64,000 bases of DNA from contig CP114117.1 of assembly GCA_029959195.1 (NCBI GenBank), positions 248,001-312,000 on the forward strand, read 5' to 3'. Numbering within the stretch: position 1 is the stretch's first letter; each line of letters starts with the position of its first letter. Both the position numbers and the translations under genes were made by a program. Positions 32,460-43,730 of this stretch are shown piece by piece. The DNA is from Dictyophora rubrovolvata (lineage: Eukaryota > Basidiomycota > Agaricomycetes > Phallales > Phallaceae). The notes beneath the pieces are model-generated. The model was not told the origin of the DNA and searched no databases. It saw nothing but the letters and a program-made list of their open reading frames with translations.

Positions 32460-32865
32460 GGTTATGAACGTGCAGCTCCCCTGGACATATCTCCCAAACC
32501 CGATATCACGATGCGTATTTTCATGTTTTTCAAGGGCATTCAAGATGATGAACTCGCTTATTGGGGGGATGCTTTCAAAAGAGCTTCTCAGGATGTGCAA
32601 TTTTGGGTGTCTAAAGTTGTTGGCGTGGATGTTGAGCGTGTCAATGACTCCTCTTTATTCTGTGTTCTTGAATGGGGTGGAATGGAAGTGTTATGAGTCG
32701 CTGAGCTGGAGATCGATGCCCAAGGTCTACATTGAGTCGATGATCCACGTTTTAAATAGATCATCGGAAGGGTTGGACTGGACGAGTGCTCACGCGGACA
32801 TTTCTTTTTTTCTTTCAAGTGATTCATTACACCCAATGATACCAGAAAGATACATTTGTAATTAG
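32460..32865 (+). pseudogene. UBL-family 3' exon (copy G)
   Basis: Reads YERAAPLDISPKPDITMRIF then MFFKGIQDDELAYWGDAFKR and VVGVDVERVNDSSLFCVLEW, GGMEVL. From memory, this is the far C-terminal domain of basidiomycete UBL proteins (YERAAPL...VFMLFKG...VLEWGGMEV). Nothing 5' of YERAAPL remains, because the sequence switches to the P450 fragment. A stop follows GGMEVL. The 3' flank matches copies A and E, and the copy is convergent with zinc-finger gene 3. Confidence 0.65.
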
Positions 32866-32992
32866 AGACGAAAAAACACTTGGTAAATGCGAGGAATAAC
32901 AACTTAATCTTACTCACAACCACTCATACGCTCTCGCACAATGCATAACATTTCCTGACTTAATCTATCCTCCATACCCCCGTCCCGAAACT

Positions 32993-34387
32993 TCACCCCT
33001 CAATATCGCATTTTACCACCACCTTCGGTAATTGCGTGAACACCAAGGCATCCTCCAAATCAATGATCCCGCTCGCAACGAGCTCTTCTTCGTCCTCAGC
33101 ATGCATAGCAGCGTGTCTATACCGATTCTGTTTATCATTCCCGTTTAAAAACGCCGCGCACATTTCTTCAGAAATAGGACACTCGTAGGTACAGGTGAAT
33201 CCCCGCTTGCCATTGAACTCGGTTGGGGAGAATAGGGTGTCGACGAGGTCGTCGGGGCCGTTTTGCGGTGTGGTTGGGGTTGCGTTTGGCAATTGGGGAG
33301 ATTCACTTGATTGATGATGGGAAGGGATTAAGTCGAGTTGCCGACGTACATGCGGGGAATTTTGAACCATATTACCATCTCTTGGGCTCCAGCTCTCATG
33401 TCCGAATTGTGCTTGTTCACTTTCAGGTATCAAGGGGCTGTCAACGTCCATGTCTACAATACGAGAATGGCGAATCAGACTGTCGTTCGTGTAACGAGGA
33501 TGAGTATGTTTTCGAACTTACTGGGTTTATCCAGAGTTTGATTCGACGCAATTTTTCGGGTGAAAGTCTAAATAAACAGATGTGAGTAAAATCATAAGAT
33601 AGGAAAAAGAATAGCGAATCACCACAGGCCCGCCGGAACTTGAACGAATCCTGACTTCAAACTTGTTTTCTAGATATTCGACCAAGGCCGGGGTGTCTTC
33701 TGGCCCTTTCCATTGGTAGCTCGGGTCGTCGAAAGGGTTTGAATTACGCAGAGACGGTGTTTCCATACAAGTTTGATCTCGTTTTCGAGCAGTATCCAAG
33801 GAAAGCTAAGACAAAAAAGCTGAGATGCTTGCATTAGAAAAATGGAAAGAAGATGTACCCCTACTTCGCTGCCTTTGCGTCTGGAAATAATAGTTTTCCT
33901 GGTTTCCATGCTTTCAAGCGCAGCAGTAATAGCCCTATCCATGATCTCATTGATATCATTTCCTGAATTGATTGGATTCGTAGTGTTCGGTTCCGAAGAT
34001 GATAGTGGAGGCAGTTTGACGTCCGCCGCCATTTGACCTGCTTGATCGTTTTCCGTGGTTTTCTGGTCCTGTCAACAGGTAGCACGTTAGCTCCGAGGCC
34101 ACATATATATATGTCTAACATTAGACACCTTACCCTAAGATATCCACCCCACTCCAAGGGTGGTTTGTTTTCAACATCAATGTTGTTCAATGCATTTGAT
34201 TGAGTGAAAGTTTGTCCAGGATCGTAGGACCCGGGCCCTGAAAAAGTTGTTTCATAGGTTCGAAGTTCGGGACGTCTCCCTTCGAGCTACTCGCACAAAT
34301 TAAAGAGAAGAAACACGTCAGTAAATTCACATATTATACAAGTTGTAGTCATACCAGAGCGTCGATGGCGAAATCGGGTAATAACAT
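32993..34387 (-). pseudogene. C2H2 zinc-finger gene 3, second finger lost
   Basis: MLLPDFAIDAL starts at 34387. The following exons parallel gene 1: RTYETTFSGPGSYDPGQTFT, DVENKPPLEWG, an extra small exon, ISRRKGSE, then RNSNPFDDPSYQWKGPEDTP and ASNQTLDKP. The last exon starts MDVDSPLIPESEQAQF. Finger 1 is changed (GFTCTYECPISEEMCA ... QNRYRHAAMHA, still C..C and H...H). A stop directly after VVKCDIEG removes the second finger. Degenerate remains (VWRID, then a stop) lie downstream to about 32,930. It might make a one-finger protein, but loss of function is likelier. It is the block-duplicate counterpart of gene 1. Confidence 0.7.
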
Positions 34388-35219
34388 GGTTATTCAACAG
34401 GTTTAATGATGTGCGTGATGATCAAGTTTGAAGGCAACTTTAAGGCGGTTGTGATACTTGAAAAGTCGCTAGCTTTATATGAAACTCAAGTTTATGGACA
34501 TAAGAGCTGTTTGCGGACCTCAATTTTGTTTGGCGTCCATGGTCCACAGGGAGGCGGTAGTAACACGACGTCCACTGCAACTTGAACTGAGCAGTGTTCA
34601 CAGTCCAATGTCCATCCGCCGACGCCTTCACTATTGTCTCTACTTCATTTGAGTTTCTTCCCTTCGGCGTCAGAATGAGAATGGAGATGGTACCGAGGGT
34701 TTTTTCAAAGACCAGTCCCTAGTCCCTAACCAAATGGGATCGCCCAGCAGCTCAGTGGCAACTTTAAAAAATTCAGCGCTAAAACGTTCAATCAGTTCGG
34801 CAACACGCCCGGCGTCACGCTTTTTTCATGCTTTCCACAACTTGCGGACAGGTAACCAATTGTGTCGTTCAAGAAGAACAAGGCAGATAATCTCCTTGTA
34901 TAGTGATGCGACGTTGCAGAGCTCTTACCAATTGAAGGACAAAGTGCGGAAAGATATCCTTGAAATTTGAATTCGTACATCGATGAACGCTACAGAAGAA
35001 AATACAATGACGTCGGCAAATCGGTGTCCCTATCGCAAAGGTAATTAGAAGTGAACGTGACTTAGACTCTTCTTGCATTTAGATAAAGCACGGTTTGTTT
35101 TGTCAAGTTTGCATTACGTGTTATCTGACTTTTTGCCTTCCGCGCATAGCTGTTATAACTGATACATCGTCCGGTCTACAATAATATTTCTGACCAGAGA
35201 ATCCTTAGAACGAAGCTTG
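34388..35219. repeat. Upstream region of zinc-finger gene 3, duplicated at 27,611-28,350
   Basis: No gene. Diverged copy of the gene 1 upstream region; its left 300 bp also occur at 22,740-23,060. Three copies of this segment exist in the window. Confidence 0.65.
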
Positions 35220-36153
35220 ACATTAAATCTCTCTTTCATATCCTTGATCAAAGGTGTATCCTCCTCGCCTCTCCATTGATGATTCACGTTATCAACGAAA
35301 GGATTTGACCGGAAGGGCGTGGAATCGGAGGGCGAGGAGCTGCCAGGAAGAAGGCAGCCTGTATGAGAGGGAGTATAGGGAGAAATAGGAAGAAAAAATG
35401 TATTTCAGGGAGATAAAGCTCAGTACAACGCTAAAGCCAAGATCTAGTGTGTATTAAGAGATAGAAAAAAATCATCTGATGCTCTTTTTCAACGGGCGCT
35501 CTATCTTGTACTGGGCGGACGGTGAGTTTCTGAGCTCGACAGCGCTTGCACTTCCGGTTGCACCTGTTCACGAACGGGGCTCGGTCCCGCGAAAAGCTGA
35601 GGATGTAAATCAGGATGCTTGTATTCGATCATGTACACGTACTTCTTTGCGTACCCTCTGGGGCATCATATTCTGGGGTTTGGTAGCAACCCAATCTCCA
35701 TCCCTGAATTGACCGGAATCCTGGAAGTTCCCAATCCCCCATATTGGTAGGGATCGTATAGGGGGTAACGTCGGGTCTGTTGACCGCTGATCCACACCAG
35801 CGGATGTCGAACGCTTCACTTTGTCCTGATCATGCCAAAAGAACGCGTCAGGTTCAACGTCAGATGTACATATAAAGCACGTTACGCTACCATATTTTGA
35901 CTTTGATTAACTTCAATCGGCCAGACTTCGGTGGTCTGACCTGTACTCGTATGAACAAAAGTATTCCGAGGGACATAGGTTCTTGAACCCTCGTCGTATA
36001 TGGGAGGATAGTTCCGGCCGTATGTTCGATATCCGTCATAATATCCTCGGAGCTAGTTACGAAGAAAAGCGTTGATAAGGATGGCAGTATTCGCGTGTAA
36101 AATTTGGAAAACCATACCAGAGCATCAGCGGTAGCGTGGTCAGGTAATAACAT
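35220..36153 (-). pseudogene. C2H2 zinc-finger gene 4, 5' remnant without fingers
   Basis: MLLPDHATADAL starts at 36153. Exon 2 reads YYDGYRTYGRNYPPIYDEGS and TEVWPIEVNQSQNM. Exon 3 reads TDPTLPPIRSLPIWGIGNFQ and ends in unrelated sequence near 35,620. A separate piece at 35,220-35,330 (FRSNPFVDNVNHQWRGEEDT, then MKERFNVKL) is the NPFFDDP exon that gene 2 lacks. Both fingers are missing. The remnant corresponds to gene 2 in the first block and shows that the ancestral gene contained that extra exon. Confidence 0.65.
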
Positions 36154-37102
36154 GATGGGTAGTTTGATGTTCTTGACAAGTGAGTGGAGAGTTTATTGTG
36201 GCGCACGAAGTGTGAATAGCCCTATATATATGGTAGAGTTTTTGGACGATGGGAGTGGACCAATCGAACCATCATATCCATTGTTTTGTTCCAGCCTCCA
36301 TTTCGATCGGTACCCATGGTCTTAAAGCTGCACATGGTCCATTGATATTGTCCACGGGGGATAACCATCACAGGGAATGAACCATTTATCTGAATTTGCT
36401 AGACCTATGCGAAAAGCTAACCGGAGTATTCGTCTTCAAGGCTAAATCAGACAGATGGACCACAAACTAACTTTTAGTGAGGAACGGTATCACGTCGTCC
36501 AATATTGTGCTCTAAAACCCTGGATTTTGGGGGCGATCGAACGTGAGTGGGCTGAGTGAGTTGAATCTTCCCCATCATTGGCATCGAAGGCCGGGATAAT
36601 AATGAGGGGTGTATTCTTTCAAAAACAGAGTCGTGCATCCTAATTCTCTTGAAATGTGAGGTGCTGGAGACGGTTTATTTCCTTTTTGCTTCACGGTGGA
36701 CCTGAGCATGTTAAGGTAAGACAACAGCAGGAGTGAATTAGTGAGTTTAATACCAGTTTTTGATGAACAGACCATTGCAAGAACCTCTTTGCAATTGTTC
36801 TTTTAATTGCACTGAACAGCATGGGCCTTCAATGTTGCAAAAAAAAGAGGCGGGCGTGGTGCCGAGTCGCCGACCAATCGGGAACAGCCGGACCAGGTGT
36901 TTGGGCAACGAGTAGCTGGGCATAAAGGCTTATTTCGCAAACGAGCATGAACAGTTTATTCCACGTTTTCATATGCGACTATGTGAATCATGTGATCATT
37001 CAATAAAAATACATGTATGTCTAATAAAATGTGTGTGAGGTGATTGGATTTATATATTTCTGGAGATATTGTAGGTATGAAAAAAGAAAATTTAGTAAAT
37101 AA
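36154..37102. other. No supported gene
   Basis: About 950 bp between the zinc-finger remnant and the 3' end of the F-box gene. The left 230 bp match 29,649-29,880. The rest shows no recognisable feature. Confidence 0.5.
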
Positions 37103-38806
37103 TCAGCGCAATCTGTTACGAACGCGTTCCAGATAGCGAGAAATTTCTGGTGTAAAGGGTTGTGTCGTGAGCTTTTGCATTTCCATATAGAATGCCGCCA
37201 TATGATCCTCAAACTTGTAGACATACTCCATATCCCACCCGAAGACACCTATCGGATATCTGCTAATGGCCAAAAGAAGGGAAGCAATTGTCCCCACCGA
37301 CTCGGGCATAAATGAGCTGCCTCCAAAGTTGACATACTGAAGATCAGGGAAGAACATTCCGCTTTGACGAACATCATTCTCCAATTGGGAATAGGTCTCC
37401 ATATATGTCTTACTATTTGCATTGTTTTCCTTAAGGTATAATGGCAGAAACGTAGCGGCGGGTGTACCACTAAACGGTTGTATACCATCTTTATCGTGGG
37501 CGTGGAAACCAATACAAAAAATGTTTTGTGCATATTTGGCATATAAAGCAAACACCTCCTTTAGATGGAAGGGTCTGACACTGAAAACTTTCAGCGTGAA
37601 CCAGCCAGAAGATACGCCACAGGACTTGAGGAGCTCGACCAGATTGTCTAAGGTCATCTCCACCTGCAAGCAACACAATGACAAAAAATTGAGTTTTTTG
37701 CAGTTCAGTAGCGACCGAACTAAAGGCCATTTGATGGTGTAAATTTTAGGCGCTGTCAGTTCTCCAAAATACAGTACTTCTAGATTGGGACACACTGTTG
37801 GAATGCTCGCGAGGAAAGAATCCACGTCTGTTTCGACATCCTCAATCTGCCAGTAAAGTGAGGCAAGTGCAGTGAGAGAGACTTGACGGAAAAAATTGAA
37901 CACGGAAGGTTGGGGTATCGACGGGTGAAACCTAAGGCAAACCAGGGATGCGAACATTGCCCGCGACAACTCATCACCAACAGTGTAGTCTGTTATTTGA
38001 TACCGTGTGTCACATTCACTCTCTGGACCAGTAATCATTAGATTAGATAGGTTGTGGATTCCTGAAAGACGCGCAATTGCAGTTTTTGTAAGGAGAGTTC
38101 CCGAAACTTCTACGTAGGACAGCGTTAACGCGAACCTCTTCAAGAGCTCATAGAATGGGGCCAAATGGTCTAATTTCGTAGAGTGTCTTTCGTAGTCAAT
38201 GCACAGGATGCGTAAACTCGACAGTTGCGCAGCCAACATCTTGAAAAACCTGTGAAACCATACGCGTCGGATTTTGGGGTGTGCAGTGAGGCTGACGCAA
38301 TCAACGGTTGGAGCAATCAAAGCGCGAACGTTTTGAATCTCCACTTGAGTGCCTGCCGCATGCAAATATAATTGTCGACACGCAGGGAAAAGATAGCTTT
38401 TTTCGTCAGAATTCCCCAGCAAGCTTGAGCGAGATCTGATAGCATGGAAAAGAAAGGCAGAATCGGTATCTTTCCCTCTGAGGACACGAACATGCTGAGA
38501 GTACAAGTCGAATCTCTTCCAATTGGAAATATCGATGCAATTTGTAGAGCTCTAGAGGAATCGTCAAACGTTGAGAGAAGGTGCAGTACGAGCGGGGAAG
38601 GTCTAACTTACATGAGGGGTTTTGACAAGGGATTCGGCGGGTCCCAGAAGTTCTAAAGCATTGTGGAGACTGACCCTCGCCCACAGAAAGTGTTTAGATG
38701 CTCTAAACCAGAAATTGTTTACCCGAATGGTGGCAGGTAAATCAGTCTCGGGCAGCCATGAGACAATCTCGTACACTATATCATAAACATCGAGAGCACG
38801 ATGCAT
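37103..38806 (-). CDS. F-box protein with a long leucine-rich C-terminal region
   Basis: F-box proteins recruit substrates to SCF ubiquitin ligases. Exon 1 (38,806-38,612) starts MHRALDVYDIVYEIVSWLPE and continues TDLPATIRVNNFWFRASKHF, the F-box pattern of Agaricomycete proteins. A 60-bp intron (GTAAGT...CTCTAG, 38,611-38,552) joins in frame to exon 2 (38,551-37,103), starting SSTNCIDISNWKRFDLYSQH. The product is 547 aa. Exon 2 has spaced leucine-rich strands (LSSLRILCIDYE, LTALASLYWQIEDVE, LEVLYFGELTAPKI, LNFLSLCCLQVEMTL), as in the LRR-like substrate-binding tails of this class, and ends LERVRNRLR. No break was found, and a truncated duplicate lies at 30,130-31,050. The substrate is unknown. 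Co-amplification with ubiquitin-like genes is suggestive only. Confidence 0.83.
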
Positions 38807-39290
38807 AGGGGGTACTAGGGTTGGGGGTAACGGAGCAGAGCAAAGATGGAATGGGGTTTCTGAGTTGAAAGTGGTAGTGAGTTCTTCGTTATAAATTATG
38901 GGCCCAGTCGGTTCGTTTGACTAATCCGGAGTTGGGACAACCATGGGAATTTAGGACGTGGTCGAGGAAACGGACACTTGAGTGTGGACCACCCTTCAAG
39001 TTCTTCGTCCTGACAATCGAGATCTGACCGGCCCGAACCTAGCGGGTCAACCGGTCACTGGTGTATGCTTTCGCGGGCTTTACACTGTAATATACGTCAA
39101 TCTCACCTGAAATACAACTGAGCGATGACAAATACATATCGCAATCTAGCCAGCTTTCAAACGCATGGTGGTAGACAGGCTGGCTCCACATGATATACGC
39201 GTTTTGTCAATATGGAACTTGTGTATCGAAGGAAATTACCGTCAGTTTACAATGTCAAGAGCATGTGAGTCGAAACCGGTTGTGATCCTA
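38807..39290. repeat. Upstream region of the F-box gene, duplicated at 31,051-31,600
   Basis: No gene. It should hold the F-box promoter. It is the second copy of the segment described at 31,051-31,600. Confidence 0.65.
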
Positions 39291-39299
39291 AACCGTGAT

Positions 39300-39590
39300 T
39301 AGTTGATGGAGGGACCACTCCTGACGCGCACACTCGTCCTAACTCTGAATCACAATTAGCTGATATCAGCATTATCACCTGCAGAATCCGAACGATGACA
39401 AGTAAGCAGTTTGTCTCTTCGAGCATCTCAGCTCAACACCTAATCGATGCCTATACAGATACAAAAAGCGAATAAAGCACCTTGGCGCACGACGGATATC
39501 TTTGGCAATCACGCTCATGCCTCCTAACCTTGAAAAGTTGAAGCTCGCCAAAATTCTCAATCTCGCAATCATTTCCTATTGATCAAACTA
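39300..39590 (+). pseudogene. UBL-family remnant (copy H)
   Basis: Nearly identical to copy F: CTGCAGAATCCGAACGATGA marks the acceptor, then the SKQFVSSSISAQH-type exon and stops. It lies about 80 bp beyond the P450 stop and is convergent with that gene. From about 39,370 to 39,770 identity with 31,740-32,130 is very high, so this part of the block duplication is young or recently homogenised. Confidence 0.55.
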
Positions 39591-39667
39591 CACATTTATT
39601 TGTTAATTCACGAATACAACGGATCTGACAGATTTATGAAAACTTATATCGGTCCTTTAATTACGAA

Positions 39668-41826
39668 TCAATTCAGAAGTTTCTGAGCATCTGGTCGTGC
39701 ATCAATTCGACATTTAAAATCTCGGGGGCGTCTAAAGATAAAAGGATGAAACCATTTATATTGTGTAACAATGAACCAAATTACCTACGCAACAATCCCC
39801 GGGACAAACTCATGATTTTCATCGATGCCAGATAGCGGTTCATCTTCGAGCACGAAGATATTTGCGACATGCAAAACAGTTGCAACCATGATACTGAGAG
39901 AAGTTTCTGCCAATGCTTTGCCTGGACATACGCTAAGAATTGAAACGGAGACTTTTTGAGACTAGTAATCCAAAAAAAAATGTAGGAATAGCCATACCGT
40001 CTTCCAGAACCGAACGCAAAGTCTGGTTTCAGCTTAGCACTTCCATCCAGAAATCTCTCGGGTCTGAATTTGTGCGTATCGGGCCCGAACTCCTTGTCTG
40101 AGCGGAGGAGAAGCCTGGTTTTATTTACAGCATAAGATCATAACTAAATAAATATTCAATGTAAATTTACCAGGAGTTTCCAAAACAGATAGTTCCTTTA
40201 GGTATGAAATATCCATTTATCACATCGTCTTCTTTTAACTGATGCGGTACTCCTATTGGAGCAGCTGGATGCCACCGAAGTGATTCATTGCAGAGTGCAT
40301 TAACGTAGGGAAGATTTGGAATATCAGAAAACGAGGGCAAGTTATCTCTGCCGATCACTCTATCCAGCTCTTCTTGAGCTTTTTTTTGCACATCTGGATA
40401 AAGTGCCATCGCTAGGAAAAACAAACGGATTTGAGTTTCCAGCTAATATTAGTATAAAATTAATATATGTCCTATTAAAATAAGAGATATTTACCGTGTC
40501 GATTCCAGCGAAATAAATATTCACTGCCGTTCCACGGATCACCTCTTCAGCACCATCGGAGGGATTGGGATTATTGGCGAGATCTTCCAAGCAGTCCGAG
40601 ACAAATGAAGGTTTATAGTTTCCTTGTCTCTATAATATTTTAAAACAAAAGTAGAACAAAATATCATGATACACTCACGAAAGATTTCTTAGCATATTCA
40701 TATGGTATGTTTAGCATGTCTTCAAAGCTTTCGTTCAATTCCTTGGCCGCTTTCGGAAACTCCAAGCCGGGGAACCATGATGGGAGATGCTTCACTATTC
40801 ATATCACATAGACATTAATCATAGACAGATTCGTGGTATGTTGCATACTTAATGGAATGCTATCAACCGTATATGCTCCAGGAACCAACGCTTGAGTGAA
40901 GTAATTCATGAAACGTTCTGCAAATTCCAGATAAGGATCGTTTTCGGGTAGAACGTCAATACCGTATGCAAACTTCAAGTCCTTTAATGATGTTATTAGG
41001 GTTTGGTTTGATTGATTCGTACCTGCATGATAAACCCTCCGATTACGTATCTAGTAAGTTCCAAGTCATTTACAGGCTCAGGAATGAGACGCTGCACAAA
41101 AGACCTTCAGCCAGTGAATAATCAGAGTTATGTAATGAGAACTTGAAAGAGGTTTTTATTGAAACTGTGAAACCTAGCGTTTGCCTCCAAAATCGGATGG
41201 TATGAAATGAGGCTCTTAAATGACAATGCATTGTTCAGTATCGCCCGGTGCCGAGTCCATTATTCACCATAATTCATTGCTACGAGAGCGCTTTCACCAA
41301 CGTTCGTCCTAAAATCGCGAAATGTTTGCCAATTAACCCGTGTTTCATTGAAAGTGGACAACCTACAGGTCATGCATCATACTCGTTTTGGGTCTGTCCG
41401 AATAGATTGCACCTTTTCTATTGAATAATGCCCATTCCATATCTGCTGAGCTGATAAGAAGAATCGACTGGCCCAAAATATTCAGATAGACAAGATCGCC
41501 TGTATATGGATGAATGAATAAATAATAGGCAAGAGCAATATTTCAGGCACTGTATTTCTTAGCCCATTTCTCGTACACTGTATATTCTAAAATTCCAGAC
41601 GGGAAATCTCTCAGATTACCCCATATAAGATGTCCTGGAGGACCCGGTGGTAGCTGAAGGCCTATATACGTGATTGAATACGGGCAGTAAGCACAACGGG
41701 TCATGCGCTAGGAGACGTTATGCTTATGCACGAACCTCTTGGAACACGTACCGTGGTATAGTACAGGAAAGTAGATAGGGATAAAGCTATAGAAGCAATG
41801 GCGATGTCAGAGAGTGATAAGGTCAT
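39668..41826 (-). CDS. Cytochrome P450 monooxygenase, microsomal type
   Basis: A heme monooxygenase expected in the ER membrane. The start at 41826 gives an anchor, MTLSLSDIAIASIALSLSTF. After an intron comes LQLPPGPPGHLIWGNLRDFP, the proline hinge. Further exons give LILISSADMEWALFNRKGAIY-like sequence, RHRAILNNALSFKSLISYHP, QRLIPEPVNDLELTRYVIGG and LEFAERFMNYFTQALVPGAY. The I-helix is GTAVNIYFAGIDT near 40,500, the ExxR motif is in NALCNESLRWHPAAP near 40,300, and the PERF motif is RPERF near 40,060. The heme loop FGSGRR/VCPGKALAE is split by an intron around 39,990-39,930, with the invariant Cys present. The end is RPRDFKCRIDARPDAQKLLN. Introns are short. No break was seen. The CYP family and substrate are not determinable. 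A 3' duplicate lies at 31,980-32,459. Confidence 0.8.
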
Positions 41827-42092
41827 CGCAGTGTGAAAACAGTTTCTGGCTACTAGTAGCTACTGGATGGGTATTTATTAATTCTGGCTTAGCTGATCTA
41901 AAAAGGCTTTTACTTACCGGAAAAACTTGGAGAACTATAAAGATCTGCTTCTATCCTTTCTTATCTGCAGTACCTTATTTCCTCCACGTGCTTAGTAGAG
42001 TCTAAATGTCCCATGGAGATGTTCAGAAAAAGGCTCAAGAAGAACTGGTCAGAGTGGTTGGGAGATATGGACTACCCTCGTTTGCTAATGAT

Positions 42093-42817
42093 TGTCGCAA
42101 AAATCCTTAGAGGATTATAATGCATTATAAACCTAAAAAAGGTTGTCAGACGCCGAGGGGGTTTATAATTGGTTTATAATCATTTCAAGGCTCCAATAAA
42201 CCGCCAGCCATGTTTATAAACTAAATCAGTGGTTTTTTATACATTGTAAAATTTACTTAAATCATCTTACTCCTGTTTTTTTTTAACTTTGTTTTTTTTC
42301 AAACTGAATCACAAGTCAGAGTAGCTTTCAAAAAAATTATATTGAATATGTATATATATATGTACATAGTCTATATACACTATGAAAGAGCGTAATTACC
42401 ACTGCTACTAGACTAATCTACTGCTGCTGCTACTACTAAGACTACTAAGACTAAGACTAAGACTACTACTAGACTACTACTACTGTACATATGACGAATA
42501 CCACTAAGTGGGGCAACATGACCGACTTGAAAATGAACGAAGTCCCAAGTTTATATGGGAACCTGATCTTGCGCACAGACCATCCTCTTTTTTGTGCGAT
42601 TCAAGACATTCAGAGATTAGCCGATGAATGAGTTTTTAGCCGATCACAACTCAGGCGAAGTTGCAGGGCATTCATTGGAGAAGGGACCCGAAAATAAAGG
42701 CACAGGGGAGAAAACTAAGCTCTATACATTGTGAGATTGAAAATAAATGCAAAATTAATTCCATGTTGGGTAAATAAACTTGATTTGAATTATAAACCCC
42801 TTTTGATTTTTGCAACA
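42093..42817. mobile_element. 725-bp non-autonomous DNA element, 3-bp target duplication
   Basis: Left end TGTCGCAAAAATCC; right end, as reverse complement, TGTTGCAAAAATCA; further in, both share GG-TTATAAT. GAT flanks both sides (42,090-42,092 and 42,818-42,820), and the P450 reading resumes across it. The left arm holds the palindrome TTATAATGCATTATAA. The interior has a (CTA)n/(AGACTA)n microsatellite at about 42,408-42,485. The same TGTCGCAAAAATC motif occurs at 58,498 beside the Plavaka remains, so a Plavaka (CMC-type) origin is possible but not shown. Confidence 0.75.
42410..42485 (+). repeat. CTA / AGACTA microsatellite
   Basis: CTACTGCTGCTGCTACTACT followed by repeated AAGACTA and CTACTA units. 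It lies inside the 725-bp element. Confidence 0.8.
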
Positions 42818-43324
42818 GATCTTCCGAGTCTTCCTTACATCAGTGCACTCTGCAATGGACATTACGATGGCATCCAGTTGCTCTCGTTGCATTGCCATAC
42901 ATTGAGATTTAAAAGTTTGAGTATGGCGGGACAATTGCCACCAGGCGATGCATTTGTCGCAAAATCCGAGAGTCGCAGATCAGGCAAGGGTCCAAATCTG
43001 ACCAAGCCTGACAGTCCTGATGGTGACTGACCGACTGGGTGCATGTGCATTTTACCCTCCTGACATCTGTCTCATAGTCCATCACAGCAACATCGACATA
43101 CCCACCTGCCGACACTCCGATCACGATTGCCCAGACCAAATGGCCACGCCTCCACAGCAAACTTAGGTTGCCCAACGGGCTCACGAAGAAGGAGGCTTTC
43201 GCGCGCCACTCTATGGCCAAGTTATTTAGCTGGACTGCAGCGTTCCGGGGCACCCCTCAGCACTACCAGATCATCGCACATCATGGAATCAACATGCTCT
43301 TCCTCGGCATCCCCGACAGGTTGC

Positions 43325-43730
43325 TGTCAGGGTACGCTAGCGTCGTCCCCTTATTTTTCTACATTTATCTTCGGTTCTGGTCTATTTTATTTATTTCCAT
43401 ATTTCTTGTATTCTATCCCATCTCTTGCATTTCTCTCTCCTTCCATATTCCCATTTTTCCTCCAACAGGCGCTGAGTGCCCGTTCTCATCAGAGCCATGG
43501 CCTAGGCCCTGGCTAAAAGTCCGGGACTGGTGCATGTCCGCACCCAGTCCACAAACCGAAGGCCGCGTGTGGCCTTCACTGTTTCTCATAGTATATAGTT
43601 AGTAGCCCTAGAGGAGGGATCCCTAAGTTTGTTCTCTTAGGATCCCCTCCCTCTAGGTGAGTTAGTATTATTCCTAGAATATATTTTGCTTAGGATCCCC
43701 TCCCTCTAGTCTGAGAGAGTAGCCCTGACA
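43325..43730 (+). mobile_element. Solo LTR of the 6.1-kb Gypsy family (copy 3)
   Basis: 406 bp, ends TGTCAGGG...CCCTGACA, perfect 5-bp duplication GTTGC (43,320-43,324 and 43,731-43,735). Inserted in the unidentified coding-like sequence. Confidence 0.92.

Larger units (their letters stand above)
42011..42905 (+). pseudogene. P450 fragment split by a 725-bp element
   Basis: 42,011-42,092 reads SHGDVQKKAQEELVRVVGRY then GLPSFAN. 42,818-42,900 continues DLPSLPYISALCNGHYDGIQ, homologous to the intact P450's YPDVQKKAQEELDRVIGRDN and IPNLPYVNALCNESLRWHPA. The mobile element at 42,093-42,817 with its GAT duplication separates the halves. The ExxR core is frame-shifted (GHYDG in place of ESLRW), so it was already or later became non-functional. 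It is opposite in strand to the intact P450 and may be the end of an inverted duplicate. Confidence 0.75.

Noticed and set aside
31728-39572. A 65-aa minus-strand ORF conserved at 31,728-31,925 and 39,375-39,572.
   Set aside because: The DNA of the two block copies is nearly identical here, so conservation proves nothing. The plus strand carries the UBL exon remnant.
42940-43035. Similarity between 42,940-43,030 and 58,495-58,640 (GTCGCAAAA, then AGATCAGG and TCTGACC words).
   Set aside because: Shared words are short and not collinear enough by eye to call a repeat family; a computed alignment would decide.
42909-43253. 114-aa minus-strand ORF.
   Set aside because: It is antisense to the plus-strand coding-like sequence starting at 43,076, and no domain is seen.
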